DNA of 64,000 bases from Mycetocola manganoxydans (lineage in GTDB: Bacteria > Actinomycetota > Actinomycetes > Actinomycetales > Microbacteriaceae), in NCBI RefSeq assembly GCF_003667545.1, contig NZ_RCUV01000009.1, positions 62,001 through 126,000 of the forward strand, read 5' to 3'. Made by a program: the position numbers and the translations under genes. Below the pieces are notes generated by a model, which was given only the letters and a program-made list of their open reading frames with translations, was not told where the DNA came from and searched no databases. Each line of letters begins with the position of its first letter. Position 1 is the stretch's first letter. This document shows positions 1 through 9,028 of the stretch, piece by piece.

Positions 1-181
1 AGACGGCTACCTGCGCGCGGTCGTACCAGTAGTTCTTCATCTCCCCGATCTGCATCTGCAGCAGGACGGCAGTGCCGACGAAGGTCAGCGAAATGAAGGT
101 GACGAGGATGACCGAGATCACCATCGAGACGTTGCGGCGAAGTCCGGTGGTCGCTTCCTGCCAGATCAGTGACAATCTCAT
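1..181 (-). CDS. ftsX: Cell division protein FtsX, N-terminal part (cut by window edge)
   Basis: Only the first 60 codons lie in the window. They encode a short cytoplasmic start (MRLSLIWQEATTGLRRN), then a hydrophobic segment at about residues 20-42 and the beginning of an extracytoplasmic part. In the family, FtsX is the membrane subunit that couples FtsE ATP hydrolysis to peptidoglycan hydrolase activation at the divisome. The ATG overlaps the ftsE stop codon (ATGA), so the two are translationally coupled. Identification rests on this position after ftsE and on the typical N-terminal sequence. Confidence 0.93.
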   Translation of the reverse strand, partial: MRLSLIWQEATTGLRRNVSMVISVILVTFISLTFVGTAVLLQMQIGEMKNYWYDRAQVAV

Positions 182-1218
182 CGAACCGGCCCCACACTCT
201 GCTCGTCGTCGGTATCCGGTTGGTCGTCGGCGGCCCGCAGGCCCAGGCGTTCGGCGAGCGACAGGTGGTCGGTGACGTCGCCGAGTTCACCGGACGACGG
301 GAGAGAGATGGCGCCCGTTGCCCCCGTTGGGAGAGGTTCGACTTCGCCGGTTGGAACCGGAAGCGTCCTGCGCGACGTCGGAGCGGGTTCAGGTCGCGGG
401 GCTGGATTGGCGATGAGAACCTGGTGAGCCTGCGTCTCGGCATCCGCCTGCGCCGCTGCTTCGGCAACTTCTTCGCGCGCCGTCTTCGCGGACTGGCCTT
501 TGGCGACCGCCGGTTTCAGTTCCGGGACGATTCCCGTCGTGCCGTAGCCTCCCTCGAGTTCATCGCGCACAATGATGCCGTCGACGAGTTCGATCACCCG
601 GCGCTGCATCTTGTCGACGATGCCGGCTTCGTGGGTGGCCATGAGAACTGTCGTTCCTCCGGCGTTGATGCGTTCGAGAATTTGCATGATCCCGGCGCTG
701 GTCGCCGGATCGAGGTTTCCCGTCGGCTCATCGGCGAGAAGGATCTGGGGTTTGTTGACGACGGCGCGTGCGATGGCGACGCGTTGCTGTTCTCCACCGG
801 AGAGTTCGTGAGGCAGCCGGTCGGCCTTGTTCTCGAGCCCCACCATTTTCAGCACGTCTGGAACGGCTTCCTGAACGTAGCCCCGTGATTTTCCGATCAC
901 CTGGAGCGTGAACGCCACATTTTCGAACACCGTCTTGTTCGGGAGGAGACGGAAGTCCTGGAACACGACCCCCAGATTCCGCCGGAAATAGGGGATCTTT
1001 CGGCTGGAGATCGACCCGAGGTCGTTTCCGAGCACGAAGATCGATCCCTTCGACGGCTTCTCCTCTTTGAGGATCAACCGGAGGCAGGTCGATTTTCCTG
1101 AGCCCGACGCGCCGACGAGAAAGACGAACTCTCCCCTGGCTACCTCCAGGTTCATTTCGTTGATCGCCGGGCGCTTGGTGCCGGAGTATTTTTTCGTGAC
1201 GTTCTCAAACCGAATCAT
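178..1218 (-). CDS. ftsE: Cell division ATP-binding protein FtsE with long C-terminal extension
   Basis: This is the ABC ATPase partner of FtsX, acting at the inner face of the septal membrane. Walker A (GASGSGKST), the signature LSGGEQQR and Walker B (ILLADEPTG) are all intact in the first 225 residues, and the start MIRFENVTKKY is the usual FtsE start. Known FtsE proteins are about 220-230 residues. This one has 346, and the extra 120 residues are Ala/Pro/Glu-rich and look disordered, ending in an acidic tail. It sits between prfB (upstream, 73-base gap) and ftsX (ATGA overlap). The extension stays in frame to the ftsX overlap, so it is not an annotation artefact. Confidence 0.96.
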   Translation of the reverse strand: MIRFENVTKKYSGTKRPAINEMNLEVARGEFVFLVGASGSGKSTCLRLILKEEKPSKGSIFVLGNDLGSISSRKIPYFRRNLGVVFQDFRLLPNKTVFENVAFTLQVIGKSRGYVQEAVPDVLKMVGLENKADRLPHELSGGEQQRVAIARAVVNKPQILLADEPTGNLDPATSAGIMQILERINAGGTTVLMATHEAGIVDKMQRRVIELVDGIIVRDELEGGYGTTGIVPELKPAVAKGQSAKTAREEVAEAAAQADAETQAHQVLIANPAPRPEPAPTSRRTLPVPTGEVEPLPTGATGAISLPSSGELGDVTDHLSLAERLGLRAADDQPDTDDEQSVGPVR

Positions 1219-1291
1219 GACGGTTCGAGCCTAGGCAGCAGCGGCTGTGTTCTGGCCGTGACACGCCTACGCCCGCAAGGTTGGGCCGGCC

Positions 1292-2401
1292 TCAGTCGTC
1301 GGTGGGCTGTTTCCGCCAGCGAATACCAGCGGCGATGAACCCGTCGATGTCGCCGTCGAAGACGTTCTGCGGGTTGTTGACCTCGTGTTCCGTGCGCAGA
1401 TCTTTCACCATCTGGTACGGAGCGAGAACGTAAGACCGCATCTGGTCACCCCAGCTTGCGGTGATGTTCCCGGCGAGTTCCTTCTTCTTCGCGTTCTCCT
1501 GCTCGCGCTGGACGAGGAGGAGCCTCGACTTCAGAACGCGCATGGCGGCGGCGCGGTTCTGGATCTGGCTCTTCTCGTTCTGGCAGCTGACGACGATGCC
1601 TGTCGGAAGGTGGGTGATGCGCACCGCGGAGTCGGTCGTGTTGACGGACTGTCCACCGGGGCCAGACGAACGGAACACGTCGACCCGGATGTCGTTGTCG
1701 GGAATGTCGACCTCTTCGGTCTCGGGCATGAGCGGAACCACCTCGACGGCCGCGAAGCTCGTCTGCCGTTTGCCCGCCGAGTTGAACGGGCTCATCCGCA
1801 CCAGCCGGTGAGTTCCGGCCTCGACGCTGAGGGTTCCGAAGGCGTATGGCGCGTCGATTTCGAACGTCGCCGATTTGATCCCGGCCTCTTCGGCGTAGCT
1901 CGTGTCCAGAACCTTCGCCTTGTACTTGTGCTGCTCAGCCCACCGCAGGTACATCCGGAAGAGCATGTCGGCGAAGTCGGCGGCGTCGACCCCTCCCGCT
2001 CCCGCACGAATGGTGACGACGGCAGCCATCGGGTCGTACTCACCGTTGAGGAGGGTCTGTACCTCCAGATCGCCGATCTGCTTTTGCAAGTCGATCAGCT
2101 CAGAGCGGGCCTCGGCAGCGGACTCCTCGTCACCCTCGGCAATCGCGAGACCGACGAGAACCTCGAGGTCGTCGAGCTGGTTCTCGATCGCGGTGATCCG
2201 GGCGAGTTCCGATTGACGGTGGCTCAGGTCGCTCGTGATCTTCTGCGCCTTGTCGGTGTCGTCCCAGAGGTCCGGCACTCCCGCCTGCTCGCTGAGGTCA
2301 GCGATCTCTGCACGCAGCCGGTCGATACCGACCACTTCGCGGATGTCAGCGAAAGTCGTGCGGATGGCTGCGATCTGGTCGTTCAGGTCTAGATCTAACA
2401 T
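1292..2401 (-). CDS. prfB: Peptide chain release factor 2
   Basis: Recognises UGA and UAA stop codons and triggers peptide release. The stop-codon recognition tripeptide SPF is at residues 204-206 and the catalytic GGQ loop at 249-251 (SGPGGQSVN). At 369 residues it has the usual family length. The gene is one continuous frame, so the programmed +1 frameshift that autoregulates prfB in many bacteria is absent. It lies just upstream of ftsE-ftsX on the same strand, a common actinobacterial order, and is divergent from the MFS gene with only 62 bases between them. Confidence 0.97.
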   Translation of the reverse strand: MLDLDLNDQIAAIRTTFADIREVVGIDRLRAEIADLSEQAGVPDLWDDTDKAQKITSDLSHRQSELARITAIENQLDDLEVLVGLAIAEGDEESAAEARSELIDLQKQIGDLEVQTLLNGEYDPMAAVVTIRAGAGGVDAADFADMLFRMYLRWAEQHKYKAKVLDTSYAEEAGIKSATFEIDAPYAFGTLSVEAGTHRLVRMSPFNSAGKRQTSFAAVEVVPLMPETEEVDIPDNDIRVDVFRSSGPGGQSVNTTDSAVRITHLPTGIVVSCQNEKSQIQNRAAAMRVLKSRLLLVQREQENAKKKELAGNITASWGDQMRSYVLAPYQMVKDLRTEHEVNNPQNVFDGDIDGFIAAGIRWRKQPTDD

Positions 2402-2463
2402 GTCTTCACCAGCTTACCGTCCGGCGCGTCACGCCCGCGGGTCGCAATAGACTCGAAGCCACC

Positions 2464-3708
2464 ATGGCAGACGGCAAACAGGACTTCAGCATCCGCTCCG
2501 TTGCCATCGTCGTCTTCGTTCCGACACTGTTGTTCTCCATCGGCGAAGGCGCGCTCATCCCGCTCATCCCGATCGCGGCGACGAACCTCGGTGCCAGCCT
2601 CGCGATCGCAGGGGTGATCGCGGGCATGCTCATGATCGGAGAGCTCGCCGGTGACATCCCGAGCGGCTGGCTCGTGAGCCGCATCGGCGAACGCACCGCG
2701 ATGATCGGGGCCGCCTTCCTCTCCATCCTCGCCGCGCTTGGCGCCGTTCTCGCCCCGAACCCGTGGGTGCTCGGAGCATCCGTTTTCGTCCTCGGGCTCG
2801 CGACGGCGGTCTTCGCCCTCGCGCGCCACGCTTTCATGACGAGTTACGTGCCCATTCGATACCGGGCACGGGCGCTCTCCACTCTCGGCGGGGTGTTCCG
2901 TGCCGGCCTGTTCATCGGCCCACTGATCTCCGTCCCTGTGATCCACGTCACCGGCGGAGCCCAGGGCGCCTTCTGGATCATGGCGGCGACCTGCCTGGCA
3001 GCGGTGCTGATTCTTCTGCTCATGCCGGATCCTGAGTCGCTGTTCGGCCGTGTCGATCGATCCCGTCGCGGCGCGAAAGCCGAACAGCCGGCCGACACGT
3101 CCCATGGTTTGTTCCGCACCCTGTGGTCCTTCCGCGGCGTGCTGGCCCGGATGGGGTCCGGTGCGGCACTGATCGGTGGGATGCGCGCTGCGAGAACGTT
3201 GATTTTGCCGCTCTGGGCGGTGAGCCTGGGCGTGAGCGAAGCGAACACTGCCCTCATCATCGGCCTCGCGGGCGCCCTCGACTTCGCGTTGTTCTATGTG
3301 AGCGGTCAGGTGATGGACCGGTTCGGCCGGAGCTGGAGCGCTGTACCGTCCACGCTCGGACTCGGTCTCGGGATGCTGCTCCTCGCCTTCACGCACGACA
3401 TCCCGAATGCTGTGGTGTGGTTCATCGTCGCCGCCGGGGTGCTCTCGGTCGCGAACGGGCTCGGAAGCGGAATCCTCATGACCCTCGGCGCCGACCTCGC
3501 TCCCCCCGGCCGCCCGGCACCTTTTCTTGGCGCGTGGCGCTTCACCGCCGACGCTGGTTCAGCGACTGCCCCACTCGTGGTGTCGGGTCTCACAGCACTC
3601 GTGTCCGTGTCGTTCGCGGCGGGAACGGTCGGGATATTCGGCATCCTCGGCGCCGTTCACCTCGCCCGCATGATCCCGCGGTACATTCCCGCTCGTCCCG
3701 GTCGTTAG
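2464..3708 (+). CDS. MFS transporter, probable drug or metabolite exporter
   Basis: A 414-residue protein with about twelve hydrophobic segments in two halves joined by a charged loop near residues 195-215 (DPESLFGRVDRSRRGAK). The loop between segments 2 and 3 contains GWLVSRIGERTAM, matching the conserved MFS G-x-x-x-D/R-x-x-G-R/K-R signature. Many MFS proteins of this type are proton-driven exporters, but the substrate cannot be read from sequence. The ATG has no clear ribosome-binding site. A TAGACT hexamer ends 10 bases before it, which would give a very short leader. Its stop codon overlaps by 4 bases the end of the leftward small membrane protein gene. Confidence 0.88.
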   Translation: MADGKQDFSIRSVAIVVFVPTLLFSIGEGALIPLIPIAATNLGASLAIAGVIAGMLMIGELAGDIPSGWLVSRIGERTAMIGAAFLSILAALGAVLAPNPWVLGASVFVLGLATAVFALARHAFMTSYVPIRYRARALSTLGGVFRAGLFIGPLISVPVIHVTGGAQGAFWIMAATCLAAVLILLLMPDPESLFGRVDRSRRGAKAEQPADTSHGLFRTLWSFRGVLARMGSGAALIGGMRAARTLILPLWAVSLGVSEANTALIIGLAGALDFALFYVSGQVMDRFGRSWSAVPSTLGLGLGMLLLAFTHDIPNAVVWFIVAAGVLSVANGLGSGILMTLGADLAPPGRPAPFLGAWRFTADAGSATAPLVVSGLTALVSVSFAAGTVGIFGILGAVHLARMIPRYIPARPGR

Positions 3709-4043
3709 CGCAGCGATTCCCAGGCTGTCCCGCTGAGGATGACGACGCAGATCAGTGTGACTGCCGCGATGCCGGCGAAGCAGCTCGCCATGACCACCAA
3801 TCTGCGACGACCGGCGGATGTTGTGAACCGGGCAACGACGAGCGCCACGAAGAGCAGCGCCACGAGAACGAGGCCGATCCACGCGACCGCCGGATTCAGC
3901 GGAACCAGCGCGAGCAACACCCCGACGCAGATGACGGTGAGGATGGCGCCAAGCACGATCCAGATGGAACCCGACGACGTGGTGAGCGCTGGTTGATTTC
4001 GGACCCGGGTCGGGTCGTCGGTCTCGTTACCGCCGGGGGTCAT
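3705..4043 (-). CDS. Small membrane protein of unknown function (112 aa)
   Basis: Starts MTPGGNETDDPTR at an ATG that overlaps the stop of the SDR gene (ATGA), so it is probably the second gene of a two-gene unit. It has three hydrophobic segments, around residues 24-43, 49-65 and 80-102, separated by short charged turns including SAGRRR. I do not recognise a family. A longer in-frame start at 4121 exists but lies inside the SDR gene and is less likely. Confidence 0.7.
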   Translation of the reverse strand: MTPGGNETDDPTRVRNQPALTTSSGSIWIVLGAILTVICVGVLLALVPLNPAVAWIGLVLVALLFVALVVARFTTSAGRRRLVVMASCFAGIAAVTLICVVILSGTAWESLR

Positions 4044-4837
4044 CCTTCCCGCCAGTCGTTGCTCGTGATGTGGGAGCCGCCCTGCGGACCCATCTGGAGC
4101 ATGCCCCCGTCGACCGCCCACGACGCCCCGGTGACGTATGCGGATGCCGGTGAAGCGAGGAACGCGATGACGGCCGCGACCTCGCGGGCGTCTCCCGGCC
4201 GCCCCAGCGGAACTCCTGGGCGTTCCTCGCTGCGCGGGTCCTCATCGGTCTGACCCGTCATCGGAGTGGCGATTTCGCCGGGAGCGACCGAGTTCGCCGT
4301 GATCTGGTGTTCGCCGAGTTCCAGAGCCACGGTCTTGATCAACCCGCCGAGCCCGTGCTTCGCGGCGTCGTACGCGCTCGATCCGTAGCGGGGCTGGTGT
4401 TCGTGGACGCTCGTCACGGCGATGATCCGGCCACCATTGCCAGCCGCGATCATCCGCTTCGCCGCGCGCTGGATGCAGACGAACGCACCGTCGAGGTCGG
4501 CGGCGACGGTGTGACGCCACTGGTCGAGTGTCATCTCGACGAGGGGAACGTTGTCTCCTGTCCCGGCATTGTTGACAAAGACATCGAGGCCACCGAGTTC
4601 GTCCGCGAGGCCGTCGAGTGCGTCGCCGCAACCGTTCAGGTCTGTCGTGTCGAGCTGCGCAACGACGGCGTTCCGCCCGAGAGCCCTGACCTCCTTCGCC
4701 GTGTTTTCGGCGCCCTCCTTGTCGGTGTGCCAGGTCACGCCGATGTCCATTCCGGCTTCGGCGAGCGCCACTGCTGTGGCTCGACCGATCCCTGAATCTG
4801 AACCGGTGACGATGGCGAACTTCGGGTCGAATGTCAT
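4040..4837 (-). CDS. Short-chain dehydrogenase/reductase (SDR)
   Basis: A 265-residue classical SDR. The N-terminal nucleotide-binding motif TGSDSGIG is present, followed by NNAG near residue 90, the catalytic serine region (AVTSVHEHQP) and the YDAAK active-site Tyr-x-x-x-Lys. A PGEIATPM segment follows the catalytic region, as in FabG-like enzymes. Substrate is unknown; a 3-oxoacyl or sugar/polyol substrate would both fit the fold. The ATG at 4837 has a good ribosome-binding site (GGAGG) 7 bases upstream, which is why I prefer it to an ATG 42 codons further out. Confidence 0.9.
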   Translation of the reverse strand: MTFDPKFAIVTGSDSGIGRATAVALAEAGMDIGVTWHTDKEGAENTAKEVRALGRNAVVAQLDTTDLNGCGDALDGLADELGGLDVFVNNAGTGDNVPLVEMTLDQWRHTVAADLDGAFVCIQRAAKRMIAAGNGGRIIAVTSVHEHQPRYGSSAYDAAKHGLGGLIKTVALELGEHQITANSVAPGEIATPMTGQTDEDPRSEERPGVPLGRPGDAREVAAVIAFLASPASAYVTGASWAVDGGMLQMGPQGGSHITSNDWREG

Positions 4838-4893
4838 GGGAAACCTCCGGAGTTGAGTTGGTTTCCCTACGCAACACCAGCCGGTCAGGCGGC

Positions 4894-6558
4894 TCAAGTC
4901 CCTTGACAGCCGGTCACGAAGGTCGAAGCGAACTGCGGCGAACAGGCGCGCATGTCGGGCCACGCCGCCTGTGTAGCGGAACCGTCCACGCGCTCGCGGG
5001 CGAGAAGTTCGCCGGTGAACGCCGGAGAGTCGGCGAGGTGGAAGGCGAGCTCTCGCTCGAAGCGTCCGACCACCGTGTCGACCTCAGCCTCGGGGATCGT
5101 CAGTCGCCGTGTGAGGCCCCGCGCCAGCTCGCTCGGGTCCGCATCGACCATGGCGCTGAGCCGCGTCACCGGCGACACTCCACGCTGTGTGTTCCCGTCG
5201 AGTTCCGTCTCCGCCGGCAGTGGCGCAGCGAGCAGCGCCCCGGCGTCGACGATCCCCGCGCCGTATGCGTCGGCATCCCACCCCTCCGGAACGCGGGAGC
5301 CTGCGGCGCGCAGCAGGAACAGGAACACCTCCTGCACGCGAGCCCCGTAGCGTTCCCGCAGGGCGTCCGCACCGTGGTGCGCCAGCCACAGTGCCGCCAC
5401 CCCTGCGAGATGCGTCGCGGCATACGACGATCCCGAGGATCGCGCCACCCTCGGCGTCGGGATATCGTCCTCCCACGTGAAGTCCGCGACGTGAACGCCC
5501 CACCCAGGCGCGCTGACGTCGACCGTCCGCCCCCGCGATGACAACGGCCACGTCAGATCCTCAGGCCCGGTCGCGGCGGCGGCGAGGCAATTGGCATAGG
5601 ACGCGGGTGCGACGACGACGCGAACGTTGTTGCCCGCGGCCGCGACCACGATCATGCCGGCGGCTACTGCCCGGTCGATGGCGGCGCGGAGCCCGAAGAA
5701 TCCGAGACCTCCGACGCTGATCGACGCCACGTGGCATCCCGAGATCCGAGCATGTTCCACCGCTCGAGCGACATCACTGTCGAAGAATTGCACAACGCTC
5801 TCGACCGCGCGGAGGGGCACAACCGTCGCGCCGGGTGCCACCCCGACGATCCCGTCCCTTTCGTTTCCCCGCCCGACCATCACGCTCGCGGTCGACGTAC
5901 CGTGCCCGGGGAACGACGACGGCAGGGGAAGGCTGCCCGGATCGAGCAGTGGGTCGAGGGCATCGTCATTTCCGTCGAGGAAGTCCCTGTCGATCGTGAG
6001 GTCGAGTGCATCGGCGCCGAGGTTCGGGTGGAGCGTGTACCCGGTGTCCGGGTGGGCGATCCGGATGCCTGCTCCTCGCGCCGGCGAGATCGCCCAGGCC
6101 GCGTCGCACCGGATCGCATCCCGCGCCCATCGCGCGTGCTCACTCCCCGGCGGGTGATCCGAGAGCCCGAGAGACACCTGTTCGGGATTCTCGACAGTGG
6201 AGCTCGAGACGATCGACGGAACGTCAGCCTCGGCGTGCTCCACCTGGCCGGAATCGATCAGGTCCTGCGCGAGCGAGTGAGCCCGGCGTGCGTACTCCGG
6301 CGTACCCACTCGCTCCTCGGCGGGACCGGTAACGAGCCACATCCCGTCCGCGTCCGCGAAGAGCGGGGCCGCCGTCCATCCGGGGAGCGCGTCGTTCAGG
6401 ATGCTGGCGAGCGGAACGTCGTCCACTGGCTCGGTGGCGCAGCGCACCCCGATCCGGATCTCGCTCGCTCCCGGCTCCCTCGGTAGCTTCTCCCCTCCCA
6501 CCTCGCCCCCGCTCTGTCGCTCCACGCCACGTAGCCGGAGCCTAGCGACGCACCGCAC
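4894..6558 (-). CDS. Subtilisin-like serine protease (S8/S53 fold) without evident signal peptide
   Basis: The catalytic triad is visible at Asp171 (IAHPDTGY), His219 (GHGTSTASVM) and Ser378 (SGSSYAATHLAG), with the oxyanion-hole Asn at 310 (AAAGNN). The usual G-T-S-x-A-x-P active-site motif reads G-S-S-Y-A-A-T, so the conserved proline is missing. No signal peptide or membrane segment is seen at the N-terminus, and the roughly 140 residues before the catalytic domain resemble no propeptide I know. A C-terminal region of about 120 residues is also unassigned. The gene begins 10 bases after the tadG-like gene on the same strand and may be the last gene of the Tad operon. The exact start is unclear: GTG codons at 6549 and 6525 are alternatives to 6558. 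Confidence 0.85.
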   Translation of the reverse strand: MRCVARLRLRGVERQSGGEVGGEKLPREPGASEIRIGVRCATEPVDDVPLASILNDALPGWTAAPLFADADGMWLVTGPAEERVGTPEYARRAHSLAQDLIDSGQVEHAEADVPSIVSSSTVENPEQVSLGLSDHPPGSEHARWARDAIRCDAAWAISPARGAGIRIAHPDTGYTLHPNLGADALDLTIDRDFLDGNDDALDPLLDPGSLPLPSSFPGHGTSTASVMVGRGNERDGIVGVAPGATVVPLRAVESVVQFFDSDVARAVEHARISGCHVASISVGGLGFFGLRAAIDRAVAAGMIVVAAAGNNVRVVVAPASYANCLAAAATGPEDLTWPLSSRGRTVDVSAPGWGVHVADFTWEDDIPTPRVARSSGSSYAATHLAGVAALWLAHHGADALRERYGARVQEVFLFLLRAAGSRVPEGWDADAYGAGIVDAGALLAAPLPAETELDGNTQRGVSPVTRLSAMVDADPSELARGLTRRLTIPEAEVDTVVGRFERELAFHLADSPAFTGELLARERVDGSATQAAWPDMRACSPQFASTFVTGCQGT

Positions 6559-6568
6559 CGCTCGGCAA

Positions 6569-7015
6569 TCACTGGAATACGGAGCGCGCGACCGCCGTCA
6601 CTTCGAGCCGAATCCCGCCGGGAACGAAGAGTGCAAGGACGGGAGGTCGCCACGCGGATGACACGGTGACTGACGCACTCTTACCATCGGGCGAGGCGGC
6701 GTCCTCGAGCCTGAGCGCATCGAAGCTTCCGGCCGGATTCTCCTCGAGAAACTCCGTGACTGATGCCCGTACCGCGGGTGACCGGAGGGTGAGCGTCGGC
6801 TCTCCGGCATCCAGATCGACCGACGACAGCTCGAACGCTTCAGCGCCCACGAGCGCTGCAGCGTCGGCGAGACTGTAGAGCCGTTTCCGCTCGAGGTAGA
6901 GCGAGGTGGCCGCCGTGACCACGAGGATCAGCGAGAGCGACAGTGCGCCGTAGAAGATCGCGAGCAGCAGGGTCGACCCCTCCTCGTCACGCGCGCGCAG
7001 CAGCATCCGTCTCAT
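6569..7015 (-). CDS. TadG-like pilus assembly protein
   Basis: A 148-residue protein with one N-terminal membrane segment (about residues 14-40) preceded by DEEG and followed by LADAAAL, the pattern of TadG-like and TadE-like pseudopilins, whose first segment is processed and integrated into the pilus machinery. The rest is predicted outside the cell. It overlaps the upstream TadE-like gene by 4 bases. It is much shorter than classical TadG, which has a von Willebrand factor domain, so it corresponds only to the N-terminal module. Confidence 0.75.
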   Translation of the reverse strand: MRRMLLRARDEEGSTLLLAIFYGALSLSLILVVTAATSLYLERKRLYSLADAAALVGAEAFELSSVDLDAGEPTLTLRSPAVRASVTEFLEENPAGSFDALRLEDAASPDGKSASVTVSSAWRPPVLALFVPGGIRLEVTAVARSVFQ

Positions 7016-7500
7016 GGCTCAGCCCAGAACCGGGAAACCTGCTGGCGTGCCGTTGCCTCAACGGGGATGGTTGCCGCCCGGTCCAGATTGAGGACGTCCG
7101 GCACGAGCGGCAGAGGGACTTCGACTCTCACGGTGATGGTGACGACCGCGTTGCGCGCGGGACACGCGCGTGCCGGTTCGCTGCACGACACGGAAACGGA
7201 CGCGGAGTCCGCGGGAATCCCGTAATCGGACAGCCCGAACTCGATCGCTCGCGCGGCGCGTTCCTCCGCTTGCCCAGGGTCCTGCGCCTGGACGAAAACC
7301 CGTGCTGCCTGCCTCGCCGCTCCCTCGACGGCGAGGGCACCGCCCTGAACGGCGGCGAGCGTGACGACAAGATATACGAGGGGAACGAGGAGGATGAGAC
7401 CCGCGGTCACGAACTCGAGGGCGGCAGACCCCGCGTCGTCGCGGGCATACCGTTGAACGAGCCGGAGTGGTTCAGTCCTCGAGCGTTTCAACCGCGGCAT
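7012..7500 (-). CDS. TadE-like pilus assembly protein
   Basis: A 162-residue protein. After a basic N-terminus comes DDAGSAALEF and a hydrophobic segment to about residue 50, the TadE pattern with the conserved Glu of pseudopilins. The remainder is a small extracytoplasmic domain with one Cys pair (SVSCSEPARACPA) that could form a disulphide. Its start overlaps the previous tadE gene by 29 bases and its end overlaps the tadG-like gene, so the group is tightly coupled. Confidence 0.78.
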   Translation of the reverse strand: MPRLKRSRTEPLRLVQRYARDDAGSAALEFVTAGLILLVPLVYLVVTLAAVQGGALAVEGAARQAARVFVQAQDPGQAEERAARAIEFGLSDYGIPADSASVSVSCSEPARACPARNAVVTITVRVEVPLPLVPDVLNLDRAATIPVEATARQQVSRFWAEP

Positions 7501-7867
7501 GCCCGCTCACCTCCAGACCGTTCTCGACGCCGATCAGACCCAGCACCGGGAGTTTGGTCACGACACGGATGTCGATGCTCGGATGGCCGAGGAATGTCCC
7601 GGATCGCGCCGTCACGTCACCCGCATAATCCGGTCCGATCGCGGTCGTGATGAGTTCTTTCGTTCTCGCTACCCCGTCAGCAGGTTCGTTGTCGGCGAGG
7701 GCCGCGAACCGGGCACCCTCCGCTGCTGCGTCGATGATGGTGTTCCGGATGTGTAGGGCCAGTCCCAGTTGGAGCACCGAGAGTGTGAGCGCGGTGAGGA
7801 GCACGGCGACGAAGGTGAATTCGACGACGGCGGACCCGTCGTCGCGCTCCCAACGCTCCCGGAACAT
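7472..7867 (-). CDS. TadE family protein
   Basis: A 131-residue minor pseudopilin. It begins with basic and acidic residues (MFRERWERDDGSAVVEF) followed by a single hydrophobic segment to about residue 37; the VVEF glutamate matches the TadE signature. The periplasm-side portion is small and rich in beta-forming residues. In Tad systems TadE-type proteins are processed by a prepilin peptidase and assemble with the Flp pilus; no such peptidase gene is in this window. Confidence 0.8.
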   Translation of the reverse strand: MFRERWERDDGSAVVEFTFVAVLLTALTLSVLQLGLALHIRNTIIDAAAEGARFAALADNEPADGVARTKELITTAIGPDYAGDVTARSGTFLGHPSIDIRVVTKLPVLGLIGVENGLEVSGHAAVETLED

Positions 7868-7870
7868 CCG

Positions 7871-8056
7871 TCACATCCCCGACACCCTCGCGATGGCCTG
7901 CTCGAAGATCTGACTGAGAGCCGGACCGGCGAGACTCCAGATCAGCACGACAAGACCCGCTGTCATCAAAGTGATCAGCACCCAGCCAGGCACGTCTCCG
8001 TCGTCTTCGCTCACACGGGTGGTCAGGTACCGACGCCAGGTAGTGAGGCTGTTCAT
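7871..8056 (-). CDS. Candidate Flp-type pilin or small Tad membrane protein (61 aa)
   Basis: A single hydrophobic segment (residues about 23-50) follows a charged N-terminus ending VSEDDGDVPGW. Position between tadC and tadE is where the Flp pilin or its equivalent lies in actinobacterial Tad operons. It lacks the usual Glu-Tyr pair near the start of the hydrophobic segment, so it may be a divergent pilin or an accessory protein. A purine-rich ribosome-binding site (AAGGAG) precedes the ATG. Confidence 0.65.
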   Translation of the reverse strand: MNSLTTWRRYLTTRVSEDDGDVPGWVLITLMTAGLVVLIWSLAGPALSQIFEQAIARVSGM

Positions 8057-8089
8057 GGGATGCTCCTTCTTATCGTGGAGGGATAGTGG

Positions 8090-9028
8090 TCAGAATCCGG
8101 ACTGCAGGACGAATACGCCGGGATAGATCGCGAAGAGGATGGATAGCGGGAGGATGAGGAAGACGAGCGGCACGAGCATGGCGACTTCTTTCTTGCCGGC
8201 GACCTCGAGCAGACTCCTTTTTGCTTCGTCACGAGCGTCCTGAGCCTGCGCACGCAGAACTTCCGCCAGTGGGGAGCCACGTTCAAGGGCGGCCGAGAGT
8301 TGCTCGATGCAGCGGGTCAGCGCAGGGAGATCGACCCTCCTCGCTAGTTCGTCGAGCGCTGTTGCGACGGGGATGCCGGTGTTCACCGCCCCGACGACCT
8401 CACGGAACTCACCGCTCAGCTCGCCGGATCCGACCCGTCCGACGCGGCGAAGGGAATCGAGGATGCCTTCACCGGCAGACAAGCTCAGGCTCAGGAACTC
8501 GAGAACGGTGGGCAGCTCCGCGGCAATCCGGCTCAGCCGTGCTTTGGCAGCGCGTTTCACCATGCTGTCGCGTGCGACAGCTCCCGCCAATGCGCCCAGA
8601 AAGGGAGCGGTCGCGATCACACCACCCGGGAGCGTGCCGTTCACTGCTCCCAGCGTGGACACGAAAACTCCAGCCGCCGCTCCTCCGAGCGCACAGGCGA
8701 GTTGCTCTCCCCGGAACCGGTGGACGTTCGCGGCGCTTCCGGCTTGCGCGAGCCGGTGCTCGATCACCGCGTTGCCGCCAAGAAAGCGCGCCAGCAGTTC
8801 AACCACTCGGTGCGCGGTCGGTGCCAGCAGCGTGCCGAGGATCGGAAGGGGGTCCACCATCTTCTTGATGGTGAACAGCCGCGCCGCTTCCGAGACATCG
8901 ACGATGTAAGGAGCGACCCGATCGGCAAGGGTGGGACCGCCCATCCTCGGCAGGACGGCGACCACAGACCAGACGCCGACTCCGAGAAGCACCCCGAAGA
9001 CGATCCCCCATGCGACGGTTGCGCTCAC
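8090..9028 (-). CDS. tadC: Tad secretion inner-membrane protein TadC (T2SF family)
   Basis: A 312-residue type II secretion system F-domain protein with an N-terminal membrane segment, a cytoplasmic GspF domain around residues 145-265 (ELPTVLEFLSLSLSAGEG, then SLLEVAGKKEVAML) and two C-terminal membrane segments. It would form the platform for the TadA motor with TadB. I place the start at the GTG at 9028 because it overlaps the tadB stop as GTGA; an upstream extension would lie entirely inside tadB. Confidence 0.88.
   Translation of the reverse strand: MSATVAWGIVFGVLLGVGVWSVVAVLPRMGGPTLADRVAPYIVDVSEAARLFTIKKMVDPLPILGTLLAPTAHRVVELLARFLGGNAVIEHRLAQAGSAANVHRFRGEQLACALGGAAAGVFVSTLGAVNGTLPGGVIATAPFLGALAGAVARDSMVKRAAKARLSRIAAELPTVLEFLSLSLSAGEGILDSLRRVGRVGSGELSGEFREVVGAVNTGIPVATALDELARRVDLPALTRCIEQLSAALERGSPLAEVLRAQAQDARDEAKRSLLEVAGKKEVAMLVPLVFLILPLSILFAIYPGVFVLQSGF

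Noticed and set aside
1292-2401. Programmed +1 frameshift in prfB
   Set aside because: The frame is continuous from the ATG to the stop, with no internal TGA near codon 26.
2395-3396. 333-codon open frame antisense to the MFS gene
   Set aside because: Highly polar, low-complexity product opposite a clear transporter; an artefact of high G+C.
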